Shown: positions 37,644-48,300 of the stretch, piece by piece
Position numbering within the stretch: the stretch's first letter is position 1
How the letters are laid out: each line of letters opens with the position of its first letter
The notes under the pieces: generated by a model
The model's database searches: none
Told to the model about the DNA's origin: nothing
What the model saw: the letters and a program-made list of their open reading frames with translations, nothing else
Program-made: the position numbers and the translations under genes
Assembly (NCBI GenBank): GCA_963680875.1
Contig: OY804579.1
Span: 20,941,804-21,005,803, forward strand
Direction of reading: 5' to 3'
Length of the DNA stretch: 64,000 nt
Origin: Bathymodiolus brooksi
Lineage: Eukaryota > Mollusca > Bivalvia > Mytilida > Modiolidae

Positions 37644-37760
37644 TTAAATCAATAACATTGCAGCATCTGCCATTCCACTGGCTCGTAATGCCTTTTCTAA
37701 AACAGCAGTTTGAGCATCTCTTCCTTCTCTCGCTTTCCATCTCATTAACAACTGGTATGC
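37644..37760 (-). CDS. EF-hand/death-domain gene last exon: death-domain helices 4-6
   Basis: ATTTTTCAG acceptor, phase 0, 38 codons and [23 protein letters not shown] and [18 protein letters not shown] carry the W-x4-G and L-x-x-AL signatures of the death-domain second half. Confidence 0.92.
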   Translation of the reverse strand, partial: AYQLLMRWKAREGRDAQTAVLEKALRASGMADAAMLLI

Positions 37761-40700
37761 CTGAAAAATATTATGTAATAGTTTTATGAAATTCAAAATA
37801 CATCTCACATGTTAAACCAGAAACTAGCCACACCTTTCTGTCTATCCCAAGCCACCAAGACCTGGATTTCCAATGCCAATGTTGTGGTCTGTTTCTTTTG
37901 TGCTTAAGGACCAAATGTAGATAATCATTAAACCTACAGTTGTGGCCCATTTGCGGTTTTATGCCAGTAGTTTCAGAGAAGATTTTTATATGTTACCTAG
38001 GTTACTAAAACAAAAATCAACAGGTTGACATGTTGCTCCACCAAGAGCCAATCAATCTTTGTTCTGACCACCAAATGCAGAATGCTCTGTGAAAAAGTAG
38101 CAAATATCAATTTCATAGTCTTTGGTTTGACCTGACCAGTGATCACAATTTACTGCACTCCAGGCAAACACATTAACCAATACATGACAGGTATAACAAT
38201 TATAACAGTGGATTGGTCACTTTTATAACTATATTATCATCATACTATCTTTTTGCTTAAACAGTTACAATAACCAGCAATTCCAATAACTAGTAATTCT
38301 TTATTGACCCAGCGACACCCTCCATCCAACAAAGGAGCAAGAGAGAGAAGACAGTTCCACAACAACAACAAGTTTAATGCGTTCTCAGCTAATATACAGA
38401 TAACAACCAACATTTATAACATTTTACATTCCAAGCAACAAGAATTTTACAAATAATTAAATCTCTCACATTTATCTCACCTCTTCCTTAAATTCAAATA
38501 TTTAAAAAAAACAGGACAACATTTGTTTTGATTTCAATAAATTAATCAATAATTTCTAATGTAAATAATTCATGTGATCTTGAACATAATAATCTTCTGT
38601 AGTGTAATGCTCTAGAGGGGAGACATTTTATCTAAGAGTGAGACAAAATCTAAATACTTGAAGTGATTGTTAAAATGGAAAACAAATAATGTTGACGTTC
38701 CTACTCCCAACATGATATGATGTAGATGGTATCAACAATAAATTAATACTGACAGTCATGGTGTAGATGGTATCAACAATAAATTAATACTGACAGCCAT
38801 GATGTAGATGGTATCAACAATAAATTAATACTGACAGCCATGATGTAGATGGTATCAACAATAAATTAATACTGACAGCCATGATGTAGATGGTATCAAC
38901 AATAAATCAATTCTGACAACCATGATGTAGATGGTATCAACAATAAATTAATACTGACAGCCATGATGTAGATGGTATCAACAATAAATTAATACTGACA
39001 GCCATGATGTAGATGGTATCAACAATAAATTAATACTGACAGCCATGATGTAGATGGTATCAACAATAAATTAATACTGACAGCCATATATTGATATATA
39101 AAAGGTTAACATTGAGTTGGGCGATGGACATTTGAGCGAAAAAATAACTTTACACTGTGGACATTTGAGTGACAACATTAGTAGACATTTGAGCGACACA
39201 ATTTCAATTGACCCTAAAATCTATGTGGACAATTGAGTGACTCTCACAACATCTATCAGTACTCACCTGTAAAGTATTACATGAGTTTGTTTTAGTTGAC
39301 TAATTGTTATTATTTAGTCAAGATGGACATAAAGGTAACGGTACAGAACAGTCACTAGGTTCCGTTATTATTTGTCTTGTTGTCTTGAAAATCGAAAAAT
39401 GTTTCTCGTCACTGCATGTCAACTACTGTCACACTATGCTTTGATAATCAATTACTATTATCCATGTGGTATTTTGAACTGGCAGCCATGAAGGTATTGA
39501 AGGAAATATTCTGAAATGTCAGCATTAAATGTTACAGATTTCATCTTGCCCAGGTATGGTGGGGACAAATACAGAAAGTCAGTTTAAGTCAGGAATGCAA
39601 AAGATTTAAATCTGAGATTGGTATGTTACCATGGAATCAATTTTCCCCCAATTTTGTGGGTAGAGTATTGACGTGTTATTGAAACTACAAACTATTAACT
39701 ATATCAAAACAAGGAGCATGGACACAGTACTTCCACAATCCAGGGTGGAAATGATAAAGATATGATATGGTTCAAAAGTATTCTAGTGGTTAAATTGATC
39801 TTGAACACTACCCCCCGTACTCTTGGGTTTAAATACCAAGCAAGAACATTATGAGACTACTATGAGCATGGGACAACAAACGTAATGTCTGGCTAACGGA
39901 GGAGTTTTTATTCTCGCTCAAATGGGTTATTAAATTTTCGCCCAAATGGGTTACAAGTTGTCGCTCTTATGTCCGTTTTATTTTGCTATTTTGTCCTGTC
40001 AATTCGCTCAAATGTTTTTAACCGCATTGAGTTACATATTGGAAGAATATACACTAATATATATGGTTATTAATTACCTGATCTTTTCTCTCATTATATA
40101 TGTCTCTTATTTCATCAATATCATCTTTAACAAGACCTAGTTTATTGGCCAATCTTTCTAAATCCTTTCTATAAATTTTAGCTGAAATTTCATCCAATGT
40201 GCCATCAGAGGGTATATCTCCTCCAGCAGGACTCTTAGGTATACTACCCTGACTACTGAACTGGAAACAAAAAACAGAATAAAAAATAAATATATAATTC
40301 TATTCTTAAAGTGACAAAATATGCAGTTTTGAAGCAAATTATCTGAAAACCTGTAATGGTTGACCAGGGATAAATATATCCTCCAATAAATCTCAGAGTA
40401 GAGTTCTACAATCTGGTTCATCTGTACAAAGCTGCAAATCGTTTAATAGTAGCATTACATATTGTGTATTAAATATGTTAAAAGTAAAACATATTCATTA
40501 AAAATAAATGACCATGAGCATAAAAAACATCAAATTCATGATTTATGTAAAAATAATCTTGAGTATGTGAAAGTTAATTAAACTATTTTACTGGATGGAT
40601 CAAAAATACAAGTATTAAAAAAAATGAGGATCTAGATAAGAAATATTTTCAAGCCTAACAAATTTATATTTATTATCTATCTTATATAGAAATGTTCACA

Positions 40701-43700
40701 GGAAAATAACTTATTTAGGATTCATTTTTACAAAATTCCTATGAGAGAGTTATATCCCTTTCCCATTACTAGATATACTGGTACAGGTACTTGTACAGCA
40801 ATTATATACCAAAATCAGATAAAACATTTATATAAATTCAGTTGGACTCAAGTTCAATAGTTTGTTTGAATTTTGTTCAAAAAAAATTCTGGTAGATCAT
40901 TTTGTTCTATTAAGAACCATTAATATACAATTATGGCCTTCATGAGAAGTTAATATCCATAATTATTAAATTGAGAAAGGGTTATTTTCCCTGAGGTCCG
41001 AAATTAACTTCTCATGAAGGACATAACTGTATTATTATACTGAACTAATATGAGGGAAATAACTAGCTATTGGTTCGACGTGCTGAGGGAAATAACTAGT
41101 TATTGGTTCGACGTGCAAAAGCGCGCCAATTTCAAACATCTATTTTGTGCTACGTGCAGATTCCCTCACAGTTATTTGAACTACGTGCAGTTTGCCGTGG
41201 GAATAATGAGTTATTTCTTGTTCCATGGAATAAAACTTTAAAATATCTTAATTATTTCTTGCTTGGTTTCTATAGTAAATTATAATAATGTTAATTATAC
41301 TTCAATTTCTTACCTCAGGTAAGTTTGCATGCAGTTTCTCTTTCATATAATCAGGCAAAATTTGGAAATCCAGTATATCTTCCAGCGTTTCCTCAGGTAA
41401 AGACATACACCCAGCTACAAATTCATCCTCTTCTATATTGCCTGTAACAGAATTAGAATAGTAGTGACCTTATATCATATGTATATTGCTTAGTTATTAA
41501 CTCTATACATGTACATGCTCTCTAATAATACAAACAGTACCAGTAGATGAATCGTCTCTCATGGACAGCTATTATGCAGTAAGTACGAAAATAGAGTTAT
41601 AGTTTTGGTGTTAACACCACTTTCAATAATATTTCAGCTATATTGTGGCAGTCAGTTTTATTGGTGGAGGAAACCGGAATACCTGGAGAAAACCACAAAC
41701 ATGTCACAAGTCATTGACAAACTTGATTACATAATGTTGTATCGAATACACCTCGTCATGAGCGGGATTTGAACTCACGATATTAGTGGTGATAGGCACC
41801 GATTGCACAGGTAGTTGTAAGTCCAACTACCATACGATTATGACCAAGACAACCCCAGTAAGTACGATACTTATATATTTCTGAAGGAATGAATAAATAA
41901 TGTGTGTATTAAAACGCTAAATGTTAAATAATAACAATGAAATGTGTACTACTGGTTAATCGTTCAAGGTGTTTATTATTTCTTTCAGTACATGCCCACT
42001 CTCCCAGTTTCAGTTTCATGACAGAGCTGAAAAGAGTTAAAACCAAAAACAACCGATAATAATGACATTCATTTAAACATTTACTACACCATAAAATACC
42101 AATGAATTGCTTAAGAAATAAAATATATAACATTTTCAAACCAAACTTTATTAGTGCTTATCACCACTGATGTTGTGAGTTCGAATCTCAATCAGGGCGA
42201 GGTGTACAACATTATGTGATAAAGTTTGTCAGTGACTTACGACAGGTTGGTGGTTTTCTGCGGGTCTTCCGGTTTCCTCCACCAATAAAACTGACTGTCA
42301 CGCTATAACTGAAATATTGTTGAAAGTGGCATTAAACACCATTAAACAAATAAACCAAACTTCCTACAAAACATTTGTTTGTGATTATACATTTCAGTCA
42401 CATTAAACACTACCTGTATTTTTGGGATCCATCATTTTGTATATTTTACCTGTATTTTGAGGATCCATCATTTTGTATATAGTATCACATGTCTTTCCTA
42501 TAGTCTGAAAGATATTTTAATACCATATTTAAGAAATCAATATAGAAAATAAAATGATCAAATATATCAACATAGACATCTGTATTCTACAGAAGGTATG
42601 AAAAGTCTTATAAAATCAATTGTACTAGCAAAGAACAAAACATTCAATCAGAGGATTATGGCAACATTATTGGTGCTTAACACCACTTGCAGCAATATTT
42701 CAATACTATCATGGTGGCAAGTTTTAATTTAATAGTGGAAGGAACCATATAGTACTCTTAGAAAACCACCTTCTGTAAGTCATTGACAAACTTTACCACA
42801 TTGGTAAATGAGTGAGTGATTGCTGTTTAATAAATAAACCTAGCAGCAGAAATGTAACAACATAAACCAAAAAAGCATACTGTTAAGAGCTATGTATCTT
42901 AATGTATAAAAATATTATTACACAAATTACAAATATATTGCTCTTTTACACATGTTAAATTTTGGTAAGAAAAAAATTATTCTCTTTTCATTTCTGGACC
43001 TTAATGTAAATGTGGAATCGTAGCTCTTTACGTTTTTATTTTACCGTCAAAATAAAGAAAAAGAAAAAAGATCCTGCTAAGAGCTACAGTTCAGCATCTG
43101 GACCTTATTTCTAATCTGAATTCCAATATATGAAAATTCAGTTCAATTTTACAATGAGGTACATCATGTACATGTACCTTATATTACCTTTTATTGAAGC
43201 CTCATTCAAATAAATGTTATATTAAAAGACAACACATTTCAGAATACAAAATATACTCACTCCATTATCTTGTGGATTAGAATAAACTCTTTCCAAAATC
43301 TTAGTAAATATAGCTTTTGGAATCGGCCGTGATTGATAAAGGAGTCTAAATAAACCTGTTGGAATAAACAATATAAAACAAATAAATTATTCACATAATA
43401 AAATAAAATATTCCTGAAAAAAAAATATGTAAATATGGTTACTTTTGTTTGTTTTCAACTTCACAAAGCTCTGATTTTTTAACATTTGTCTTGTGTATGC
43501 TCGCCAAATGTATTCATGAGGTGAGAATTTTTCAAAAACGCTCTGACAAATATTTACAAGTATGCATATATTTTGAAGTCTAATAATTGAATATTTCATT
43601 TCAGTCAAATATGCCTTACACGGTCAACTGGGTAATCATTGAGAATAAAGAAAGAAAACAATTGACCAATGTCGAATGCGTGATGGTAAATTACTGATAA

Positions 43701-46700
43701 TTTTCTTATGGGGAATTAATTATTGAGTGTAAATCTGAAAAATTGATGGTTTTGGCAAATGAAGGGGGATATCTCTGGAACATAAAAAGTGTGAAAGCAT
43801 TAAATAAAACTTGACCTGGTTTTATTTGTATCTACCGGTAAACTTGTGTTTCAATTGCAAATGATTTGGGTAAGAGGACTTTAAGTTATTGAGCCCAAAC
43901 CAAATGAAGGATGAATGGAGGTACAGACATGGGTAAAACTGAATGCCTGATGCCTCACAGTAGAGGTGAAAAAAACAGGAAATACTGTTTGTTTCAGACT
44001 GATAAAAATACATCTCTTAAATTGTTGTTGAAGTTCTGAGGATGTATTATAATCAAAAAGAGTTCACTATTGTGTATGTAAGTTTAAAAAAAAAATTGAA
44101 GAAAAATAATATAACCTAGCTAATCGAAGGCATAAAATATGTGTAATGTTTTGAAGAATTATTCTCTTGCACATATATATATATGCTACAAATCATTTTT
44201 TAAATTATTATTATTATTATCAATATTATCATTTTAATGCATTGCAACCAGCAAAACATCCATTTCAGGGAAGAGAAGCCTATACACATATCCTGATACA
44301 GATACCATTAATCAATTCATACATATCCTGATACAGATACCATTAATCAATTCATACATATCCTGATACAGATACCATTAATCAATTCATACATATCCTG
44401 ATACAGATACCATTAATCAATTCATACATATCCTGATACAGATACCATTAATCAATTCATACATATCCTGATACAGATACCATTAATCAATTCATACATA
44501 TCCTGATACAGATCCCATTAATCAATTCATATATATCCTGATACAGATACCATTAATCAATTCATTTCATACAACCTGTGTCAAGGTATTTGAATATACC
44601 TGAAATAATATTTTGAATATAATTATAAATTTGAAAACTAACCTCTAAGTTTATCATCTGTTTCACTTAATTCACACCATTTTAAACCACGAATAAAATT
44701 TTCAAATGTGACTTTCTTATTCACCATAAACTTCTTCATAATCTAAAAAAATAAATCAATGACAAAACAAAACAATAATCAGGTTTTCATTGATTAATTT
44801 TTCTAATGTAAATAAAATTTGTTACATTATGCCATGTACACTGTATACAAAAGTCACTGTTTGTGTCTAGCATCTCCTATGCTGCTTAATAGTTTTTGCT
44901 TGTTTGTTTGATGGTGTTTAATGCCACTTTCCACGATATTTCAGTTTTATTGGTGGAGGAAACCGGAGGACCCGGAGAAAACCACAGACCTGTCGCAACT
45001 CACTGATTGCATAGTAAGTTATAAATCCAACTACCATACAATCACAGCCCCGCTGCTTAATAGTGGCAAAGGTGAAAGTCAAAAAAGGTAATGACACTCC
45101 AGAATTACATAACCTTTGATATCAACGTGGCTAGCATTTTAGTTATTAAAACACATATTTGATCCCAAGCATCTGTATGTTATGTACAACACCAAAAATA
45201 GTATTCAAATACTATACTACAATTAAAGTAATGTGTTAGAAATATTGTATAACAATAGTAGGGTACAATGTTATTGTATAGTTTATCTTCATAAAATAAT
45301 TGCTTGGCAAATGTGCCAGTCGGCTATAAAGTTGTATTTAATATGTACAGCAGAAAAAAAATGGCAGGAAGTAGTTTGTGTTATTACAAATTTTACTATA
45401 ACTGAAAATATAGTTATGGGAAGGAATGCATAGAATGAGTTTACCTGTTTAATTCTGGGGGTTAGGGTTATGGTGTTTAATGCCACTTTCAACAATATTT
45501 CAGTTATATCGTGGTGGTAAGTTTTATTGGTGGAAGAAACCGAAGTACGCTGTGAAAACCACCGACCTGCTGCAAGTCACTGACAAACTTTATCACATAA
45601 TGTTGTATCTGTGTATAGTATGACATACATCAAATGTTACTCACATTTCTAGAGAAGGCATCATCTTGTATGTCTATGGACTGAAAATCCGCCTCAAGAA
45701 TTTCTCCATTCTTGTCACAACCTAGCTGTTGAAATCTGAACCAAAGTCTTTCTACTTCTGCTATGCTTACTGAAATACATCTGTACTTAAATATTCAGTA
45801 ATACTAACAATATTCATATCCTCCAGTATATATAGAGATCCTTGTAGGATATAATTTTGATGAGTCCCCACCAAAATGTCTTGGGTTCCACTAAATTTGC
45901 ATATTCTTTGTAATTTTTGTGAAAAATGGTGAGTCCAAAACACAGAGCTCACCAAGACGAGTTGCAAGGATCTCTGATATATGACTAATACATGTACTCA
46001 AAGTACAATATGTTAAGTTCTTACAAAAAATGACCTATTGTCATTATTTCATGATCAGAAGGTACATGCAAGTGTCTTGTCAGAATTAACAACTTCAGTA
46101 CATTTATGAAAAAAGAGCAGTTTATTTCAAACTGTTAAAAATAACTACGGTAATTAAATTTGGTCTTAAAAAGTTATTAAGTAAAATTCCCACATAAACT
46201 ATTTGATTTGTTAGTTTTAACATGCATTCTATAAATATTGCATAAGTTAGTATATTAGAATGTTCACATCACACAGACAAGGCTATAAATATAGTGACTG
46301 ATTTTTGTAGCCATAGTTGCTACATGTAGTTACATGTTCTGCTTACCCTTCAAGAACACCATACAAGAATATTTATTAAATAGCACCTCTTAAAACATTT
46401 CCATAGATGCGGAACTGTAAACTGTAGCTCTTATGGTTTTTGTATGTTTTTTTGTGTGACCATATATCACGGGGGGGGGAGAACATAAGAGCTATTGTTC
46501 CACAGTTATACATTTCCAGACACTTTTGTTTCATATATTTTGATATTCTTTTAATTTTTTCATGTACTAAATAAAAAACATTTTATGTTTTTTTCTGAAA
46601 AATAAATTACATATTTATATACATGTAGTTTTAAAATTAATGTGTTGCATAATGAATTATGAAAGAAAAATGTTTTTATTTCCTAATAAAAATATGTAAC

Positions 46701-47736
46701 GTCAACGTTACATATTTCACAACACAAATTATCGTAGTTGCTGACTTTTAATCAAGTATATGTGTAAATTCCTTTATCCTTTTCTATTGCTTTAAAATTG
46801 CCATTTTAAGACTCTTGTTGTTTTCAGAATTGTTATAAACTGAAAAAGTACCAAAATGTTTATTTCAATGAATCAATCAAATTTTATGGAAATCAGTTGG
46901 TGATTGTTTTATCGGAAAATACAGAAAGGTTTTGAATATGTTACCAGCCTTGGGGTTGCATAGAAACCCTGTATTTGTCTTTTCTGTTTATCCAACCAAT
47001 CTGAAGAATCCTCGGACAGTAGCAAATATAATTTTATCCATTTATCTTGTCAAAATTACATTGATTGATTAAAGAAATATCTTCAAGTGACTAAGAACTT
47101 ATTCACAATATATTCCACTACTGTTTATATTTTTATTATTGTAAAAACAACAAATATTTGCAAACAACTTTCTGTGGCATGTAGGATAGTACAAGAATGT
47201 TTATTTTCCAGTTAAGAGCCAAAGGGCATACAATTTCATATAATCATTAGAGTAATTAAGTACAACACACAAAATATATTAAAACAATATAAAAAAGTGA
47301 CATCAGATATTACATGTACATGTAGCTACCACATTACATGTTCTATTAAGGAAGACATTCAATCAGAAAATCACATAAAAATGATAGAATATTTATATCT
47401 TCTACATTTAAAATCTAAAAGAATCTACGGAATGAGTATAATTTTGTTATATTATTATTAAGAATCAACTTGAGTAGATCTTTCTTGCAAGGTTGTAATA
47501 AGAACAATCAATTAGAAAGTGTACTTCATTTTCAATGCATATTTCACAAATTCTTTATTCTGAAAGAATAACATGTTTGCAGTAATGATCTGTTTTGATT
47601 TTAAGATTATAATACAAAATTTGGATAGTGCCCTTCTTTTTTTTAAGTCATTATTAAGGTTTATTAAATATTTTCCAGTTCCACGTTTAGTTTTTAGCTT
47701 AAGAAATGTACAAATTTATCATTTCTTCGATAAGTT

Positions 47737-47769
<33 letters not shown>

Positions 47770-48172
47770 ATGTATAACAGGACTCTTTATAAATTTGTCT
47801 ATAGTAACTTTTAAGTTTTTGATTAAAAAAATACAAGATATTAAAATTTAAAGTGATGTTAGAATCATACATTCTGTTGCTACAGCGTGGACTGTTATCC
47901 AATTATTTTTTTTAGGATTTGTGTGCTTTGTGACTGCATCCTTCTCAGAAGCTGTGAAATTGCTTCCATTTTGCCCCATGGCAATATCAATATGCTATAA
48001 AAATCCAGTGACACACAGTGAGAATTGTAGTTGACAGTAGACGTCTTTTGGCTTATGTCATACACTCTGTTGTAACAGCATGCACTGTGATCCAATTTTT
48101 TTTATTTGGGTGAGTGTATTTGGAGGCTGGTTGACCTTCTGTAATTGAATAATATGACAACTCTTGTCCCAT
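37644..48172 (-). CDS. EF-hand / death-domain fusion protein, 8 exons with alternative first exons
   Basis: Minus-strand exons 48064-48172 or 47871-47979 (alternative first), then 45645-45769, 44643-44742, 43261-43355, 42450-42504, 41314-41441, 40078-40260 and 37644-37760 join in phase to 912 nt, 303 residues plus stop. Residues 1-36 are MGQxxS-type N-termini. Residues 38-204 form a calcineurin-B/NCS-like region: EVERLWFRF, a degenerate first loop ([12 protein letters not shown], 53-64), [10 protein letters not shown], and a good last loop ([12 protein letters not shown], 157-168) followed by [11 protein letters not shown]. Residues 225-303 are a death domain ([56 protein letters not shown]). 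EF-hands bind calcium and death domains bind other death domains, so a calcium-responsive death-fold adaptor is inferred. I recognise no named orthologue. Confidence 0.87.
38022..38140 (+). mobile_element. Decayed relative of the 55-bp array element, single unit
   Basis: GTTGACATGTTGCTCCACC matches the array unit once. AAGTAGCAAATATCAATTTC and ATAGTCTTTGGTTTGACCTG match the right flank of the array element. Confidence 0.55.
38713..39088 (+). repeat. 41-bp tandem repeat, about 9 copies
   Basis: The unit joins CATGATGTAGATGGTATCAA and CAATAAATTAATACTGACAGC. Copies are almost identical, which points to recent expansion. Intronic. Confidence 0.95.
39110..40030. mobile_element. Possible foldback element with inverted GACATTTGAGCGA motifs
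   Basis: The left side has several copies of GACATTTGAG(C/T)GA. The right side has the inverse (CGCTCAAATG, CGCCCAAATGG, TCGCTCTTATGTCC), and CATTGAGTT occurs at both outer edges. The middle is unique. The boundaries are approximate. Confidence 0.4.
40078..40260 (-). CDS. EF-hand/death-domain gene exon 7: linker and death-domain helices 1-3
   Basis: TGTTTCCAG acceptor, GTAATT donor, phase 0. A Ser/Pro/Gly-rich linker ([14 protein letters not shown]) leads into [20 protein letters not shown] and [17 protein letters not shown], the first half of a death domain. Confidence 0.9.
40261..41313 (-). other. Intron with short palindromic element
   Basis: Contains an inverted pair at about 40930-41025 (TTATGGCCTTCATGAGAAGT against ACTTCTCATGAAGGACATAA) and a short direct repeat of GGAAATAACTAG at 41053-41105. 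Otherwise AT-rich. Confidence 0.55.
41314..41441 (-). CDS. EF-hand/death-domain gene exon 6: end of last EF-hand
   Basis: GTTACAG acceptor, GTAAGA donor, phase 1 in and 0 out. Encodes [20 protein letters not shown] then [20 protein letters not shown]. Completes the loop [12 protein letters not shown] and forms the link to the death domain. Confidence 0.88.
41603..41856 (-). mobile_element. SINE copy, full length, intronic
   Basis: The minus strand reads head (ACTACCTGTGCAATCGGTGC), box B (GTTCAAATCCC), GTGGTTTTCTCCAGGTATTC and the ATATTATTGAAAGTGGTG tail. Confidence 0.83.
42151..42358 (+). mobile_element. SINE copy, head-truncated, intronic
   Basis: Starts inside the tRNA-like head (GCTTATCACCAC), has box B GAGTTCGAATCTC, GGTGGTTTTCTGCGGGTCTT and the tail ATATTGTTGAAAGTGGC. 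Confidence 0.83.
42414..42449 (-). repeat. 36-bp duplicated exon-5 end with second splice donor
   Basis: On the minus strand the bases after the exon 5 donor repeat TATACAAAATGATGGATCC and end in ACAG|GTAGTG. Read through, it adds [12 protein letters not shown] in frame, doubling the first half of the EF-hand loop. Confidence 0.8.
42450..42504 (-). CDS. EF-hand/death-domain gene exon 5, with duplicated donor
   Basis: CTTTCAG acceptor and GTAAAA donor. Encodes [18 protein letters not shown], the first half of the last EF-hand loop. The 3' end of the exon is repeated 36 bp further on, with a second donor (GTAGTG) after 42414, so use of that donor would add 12 residues in frame. Confidence 0.85.
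42672..42800 (-). mobile_element. SINE fragment, 3' half, old
   Basis: CACCACTTGCAGCAATATTT, GAAAACCACC and GTCATTGACAAACTTTA mark the family; diverged and lacking the head. Confidence 0.65.
42995..43115. mobile_element. Short inverted-repeat element (GTAGCTCTTA family), copy 1
   Basis: ATCGTAGCTCTTTACG and GCTAAGAGCTACAGTTC are inverted around an A-rich centre, and CTGGACCTTA occurs on both outer sides. A relative is at 46408-46510. Confidence 0.5.
43261..43355 (-). CDS. EF-hand/death-domain gene exon 4
   Basis: TTCCAACAG acceptor, GTGAGT donor, phase 1 in and 0 out. Encodes [20 protein letters not shown] and [11 protein letters not shown]. It occupies the third EF-hand position; the calcium loop is lost. 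Confidence 0.86.
43356..44284 (-). other. Intron, no feature seen
   Basis: AT-rich intron sequence; small A runs and a TAT run near 44180. No exon or repeat element recognised. Confidence 0.5.
44285..44565 (+). repeat. 35-bp tandem repeat, 8 copies, intronic
   Basis: The unit joins ACATATCCTGATACAGATAC and CATTAATCAATTCAT. Copies are nearly identical. Confidence 0.95.
44643..44742 (-). CDS. EF-hand/death-domain gene exon 3
   Basis: TTTTTTAG acceptor, GTTAGT donor, phase 0 in and 1 out. Encodes [20 protein letters not shown] then [13 protein letters not shown], matching the second EF-hand position of calcineurin-B-like proteins but without a canonical loop. Confidence 0.87.
44905..45050 (-). 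mobile_element. SINE copy with internal deletion, intronic
   Basis: TTGTTTGATGGTGTTTAATG, GGAGGAAACCGGAGGACCCG and ATAAATCCAACTACCATAC are present, but about 90 bp between body and head, box B included, are missing. Confidence 0.75.
45462..45610 (-). mobile_element. SINE fragment, 3' half, intronic
   Basis: GGTTATGGTGTTTAATGCC, CAATATTTCAGTTATATCG and GCAAGTCACTGACAAACTTT; stops at ATGTTGTATC, before the tRNA-like head. Confidence 0.78.
45645..45769 (-). CDS. EF-hand/death-domain gene exon 2: first EF-hand
   Basis: TATTTCAG acceptor, GTGAGT donor, phase 1 in and 0 out. Encodes [20 protein letters not shown] and [20 protein letters not shown]. The helix-loop-helix is clear but loop position 1 is Gly and position 12 Asp, so calcium binding may be weak or lost. 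Confidence 0.87.
45820..45982. mobile_element. Short inverted-repeat element (AGAGATCCTTG family), copy 1
   Basis: ATATATAGAGATCCTTGTAG pairs with the inverse TTGCAAGGATCTCTGATATA. The inner parts GAGTCC and AAAATGGTGAGTC recur in a second copy at 60217-60365. Confidence 0.6.
45983..47430 (-). other. Long AT-rich intron part
   Basis: Includes a GTAGCTCTTA-type inverted-repeat element at 46408-46510 (with a G10 run) and otherwise AT-rich sequence. A GTAAGC site near 46340 on the minus strand has no convincing exon in front of it. Confidence 0.5.
46408..46510. mobile_element. Short inverted-repeat element (GTAGCTCTTA family), copy 2
   Basis: GGAACTGTAAACTGTAGCTC at the left pairs imperfectly with GAGCTATTGTTCCACAGTTA at the right; the G10 run lies in the loop. 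Confidence 0.5.
47430..47575 (-). mobile_element. Relic of a LINE C-terminus
   Basis: The minus strand reads [15 protein letters not shown] and [10 protein letters not shown], the Cys/His block typical of the C-terminal end of CR1/L2-like LINE proteins, with stops soon after. Intronic to the EF-hand/death-domain gene. Confidence 0.55.
47731..47775. repeat. (TA)n / (TGTA)n microsatellite
   Basis: About 22 bp of alternating TA followed by CATGTATGTATGTATA. Confidence 0.9.
47871..47979 (-). CDS. Alternative first coding exon 1a of EF-hand/death-domain gene
   Basis: ATG in strong context GCCATGG, 36 codons plus one base, donor GTATGA. Begins MGQNGS (MGxxxS) and ends [14 protein letters not shown]. 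Same length and donor as exon 1b, with 19 of 36 residues identical, so the two exons are tandem duplicates under apparent coding constraint. Confidence 0.62.
48064..48172 (-). CDS. Alternative first coding exon 1b of EF-hand/death-domain gene
   Basis: ATG in context GAAATGG, 36 codons plus one base, then donor GTATGA. Begins MGQELS, fitting the N-myristoylation pattern MGxxxS, and ends [14 protein letters not shown]. Its phase-1 end fits the next exon at 45769. It aligns without gaps to exon 1a. The splice is inferred from phase and donor only. Confidence 0.62.
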
Positions 48173-48194
48173 TTCTACATTCCATTTGGTTTCC

Positions 48195-48300
48195 AATGTA
48201 AACTTCCGGTTAAACTGGTTCCCCTTTACGATTCCGGGCACCAGAAAATTACTTTGCGGGGAAACGTCGACTTGTCAACTGCAACATACAGTCATCTCGG
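48195..48300 (-). promoter_or_regulatory. Possible promoter region upstream of exon 1b
   Basis: About 110 bp richer in G, C and CpG than the surroundings. The minus strand has ACCGGAAGT, an ETS-type core promoter site, about 30 bases before the exon 1b ATG. Suggestive only. Confidence 0.3.

Larger units (their letters stand above)
37761..40077 (-). other. Intron of EF-hand/death-domain gene
   Basis: 2.3 kb intron holding a solo relative of the 55-bp array element (38022-38140), a 41-bp array (38713-39088) and a foldback pair (39110-40030). No exon seen in the rest. Confidence 0.6.

Noticed and set aside
42151..42250. Possible tRNA gene (box B GAGTTCGAATCTC)
   Set aside because: The rest of the cloverleaf is missing and the sequence belongs to a dispersed SINE.
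46330..46380. Extra minus-strand exon before GTAAGC at about 46340
   Set aside because: No acceptor in front, no recognisable protein similarity, and the phase need is already met by exons 1a and 1b.
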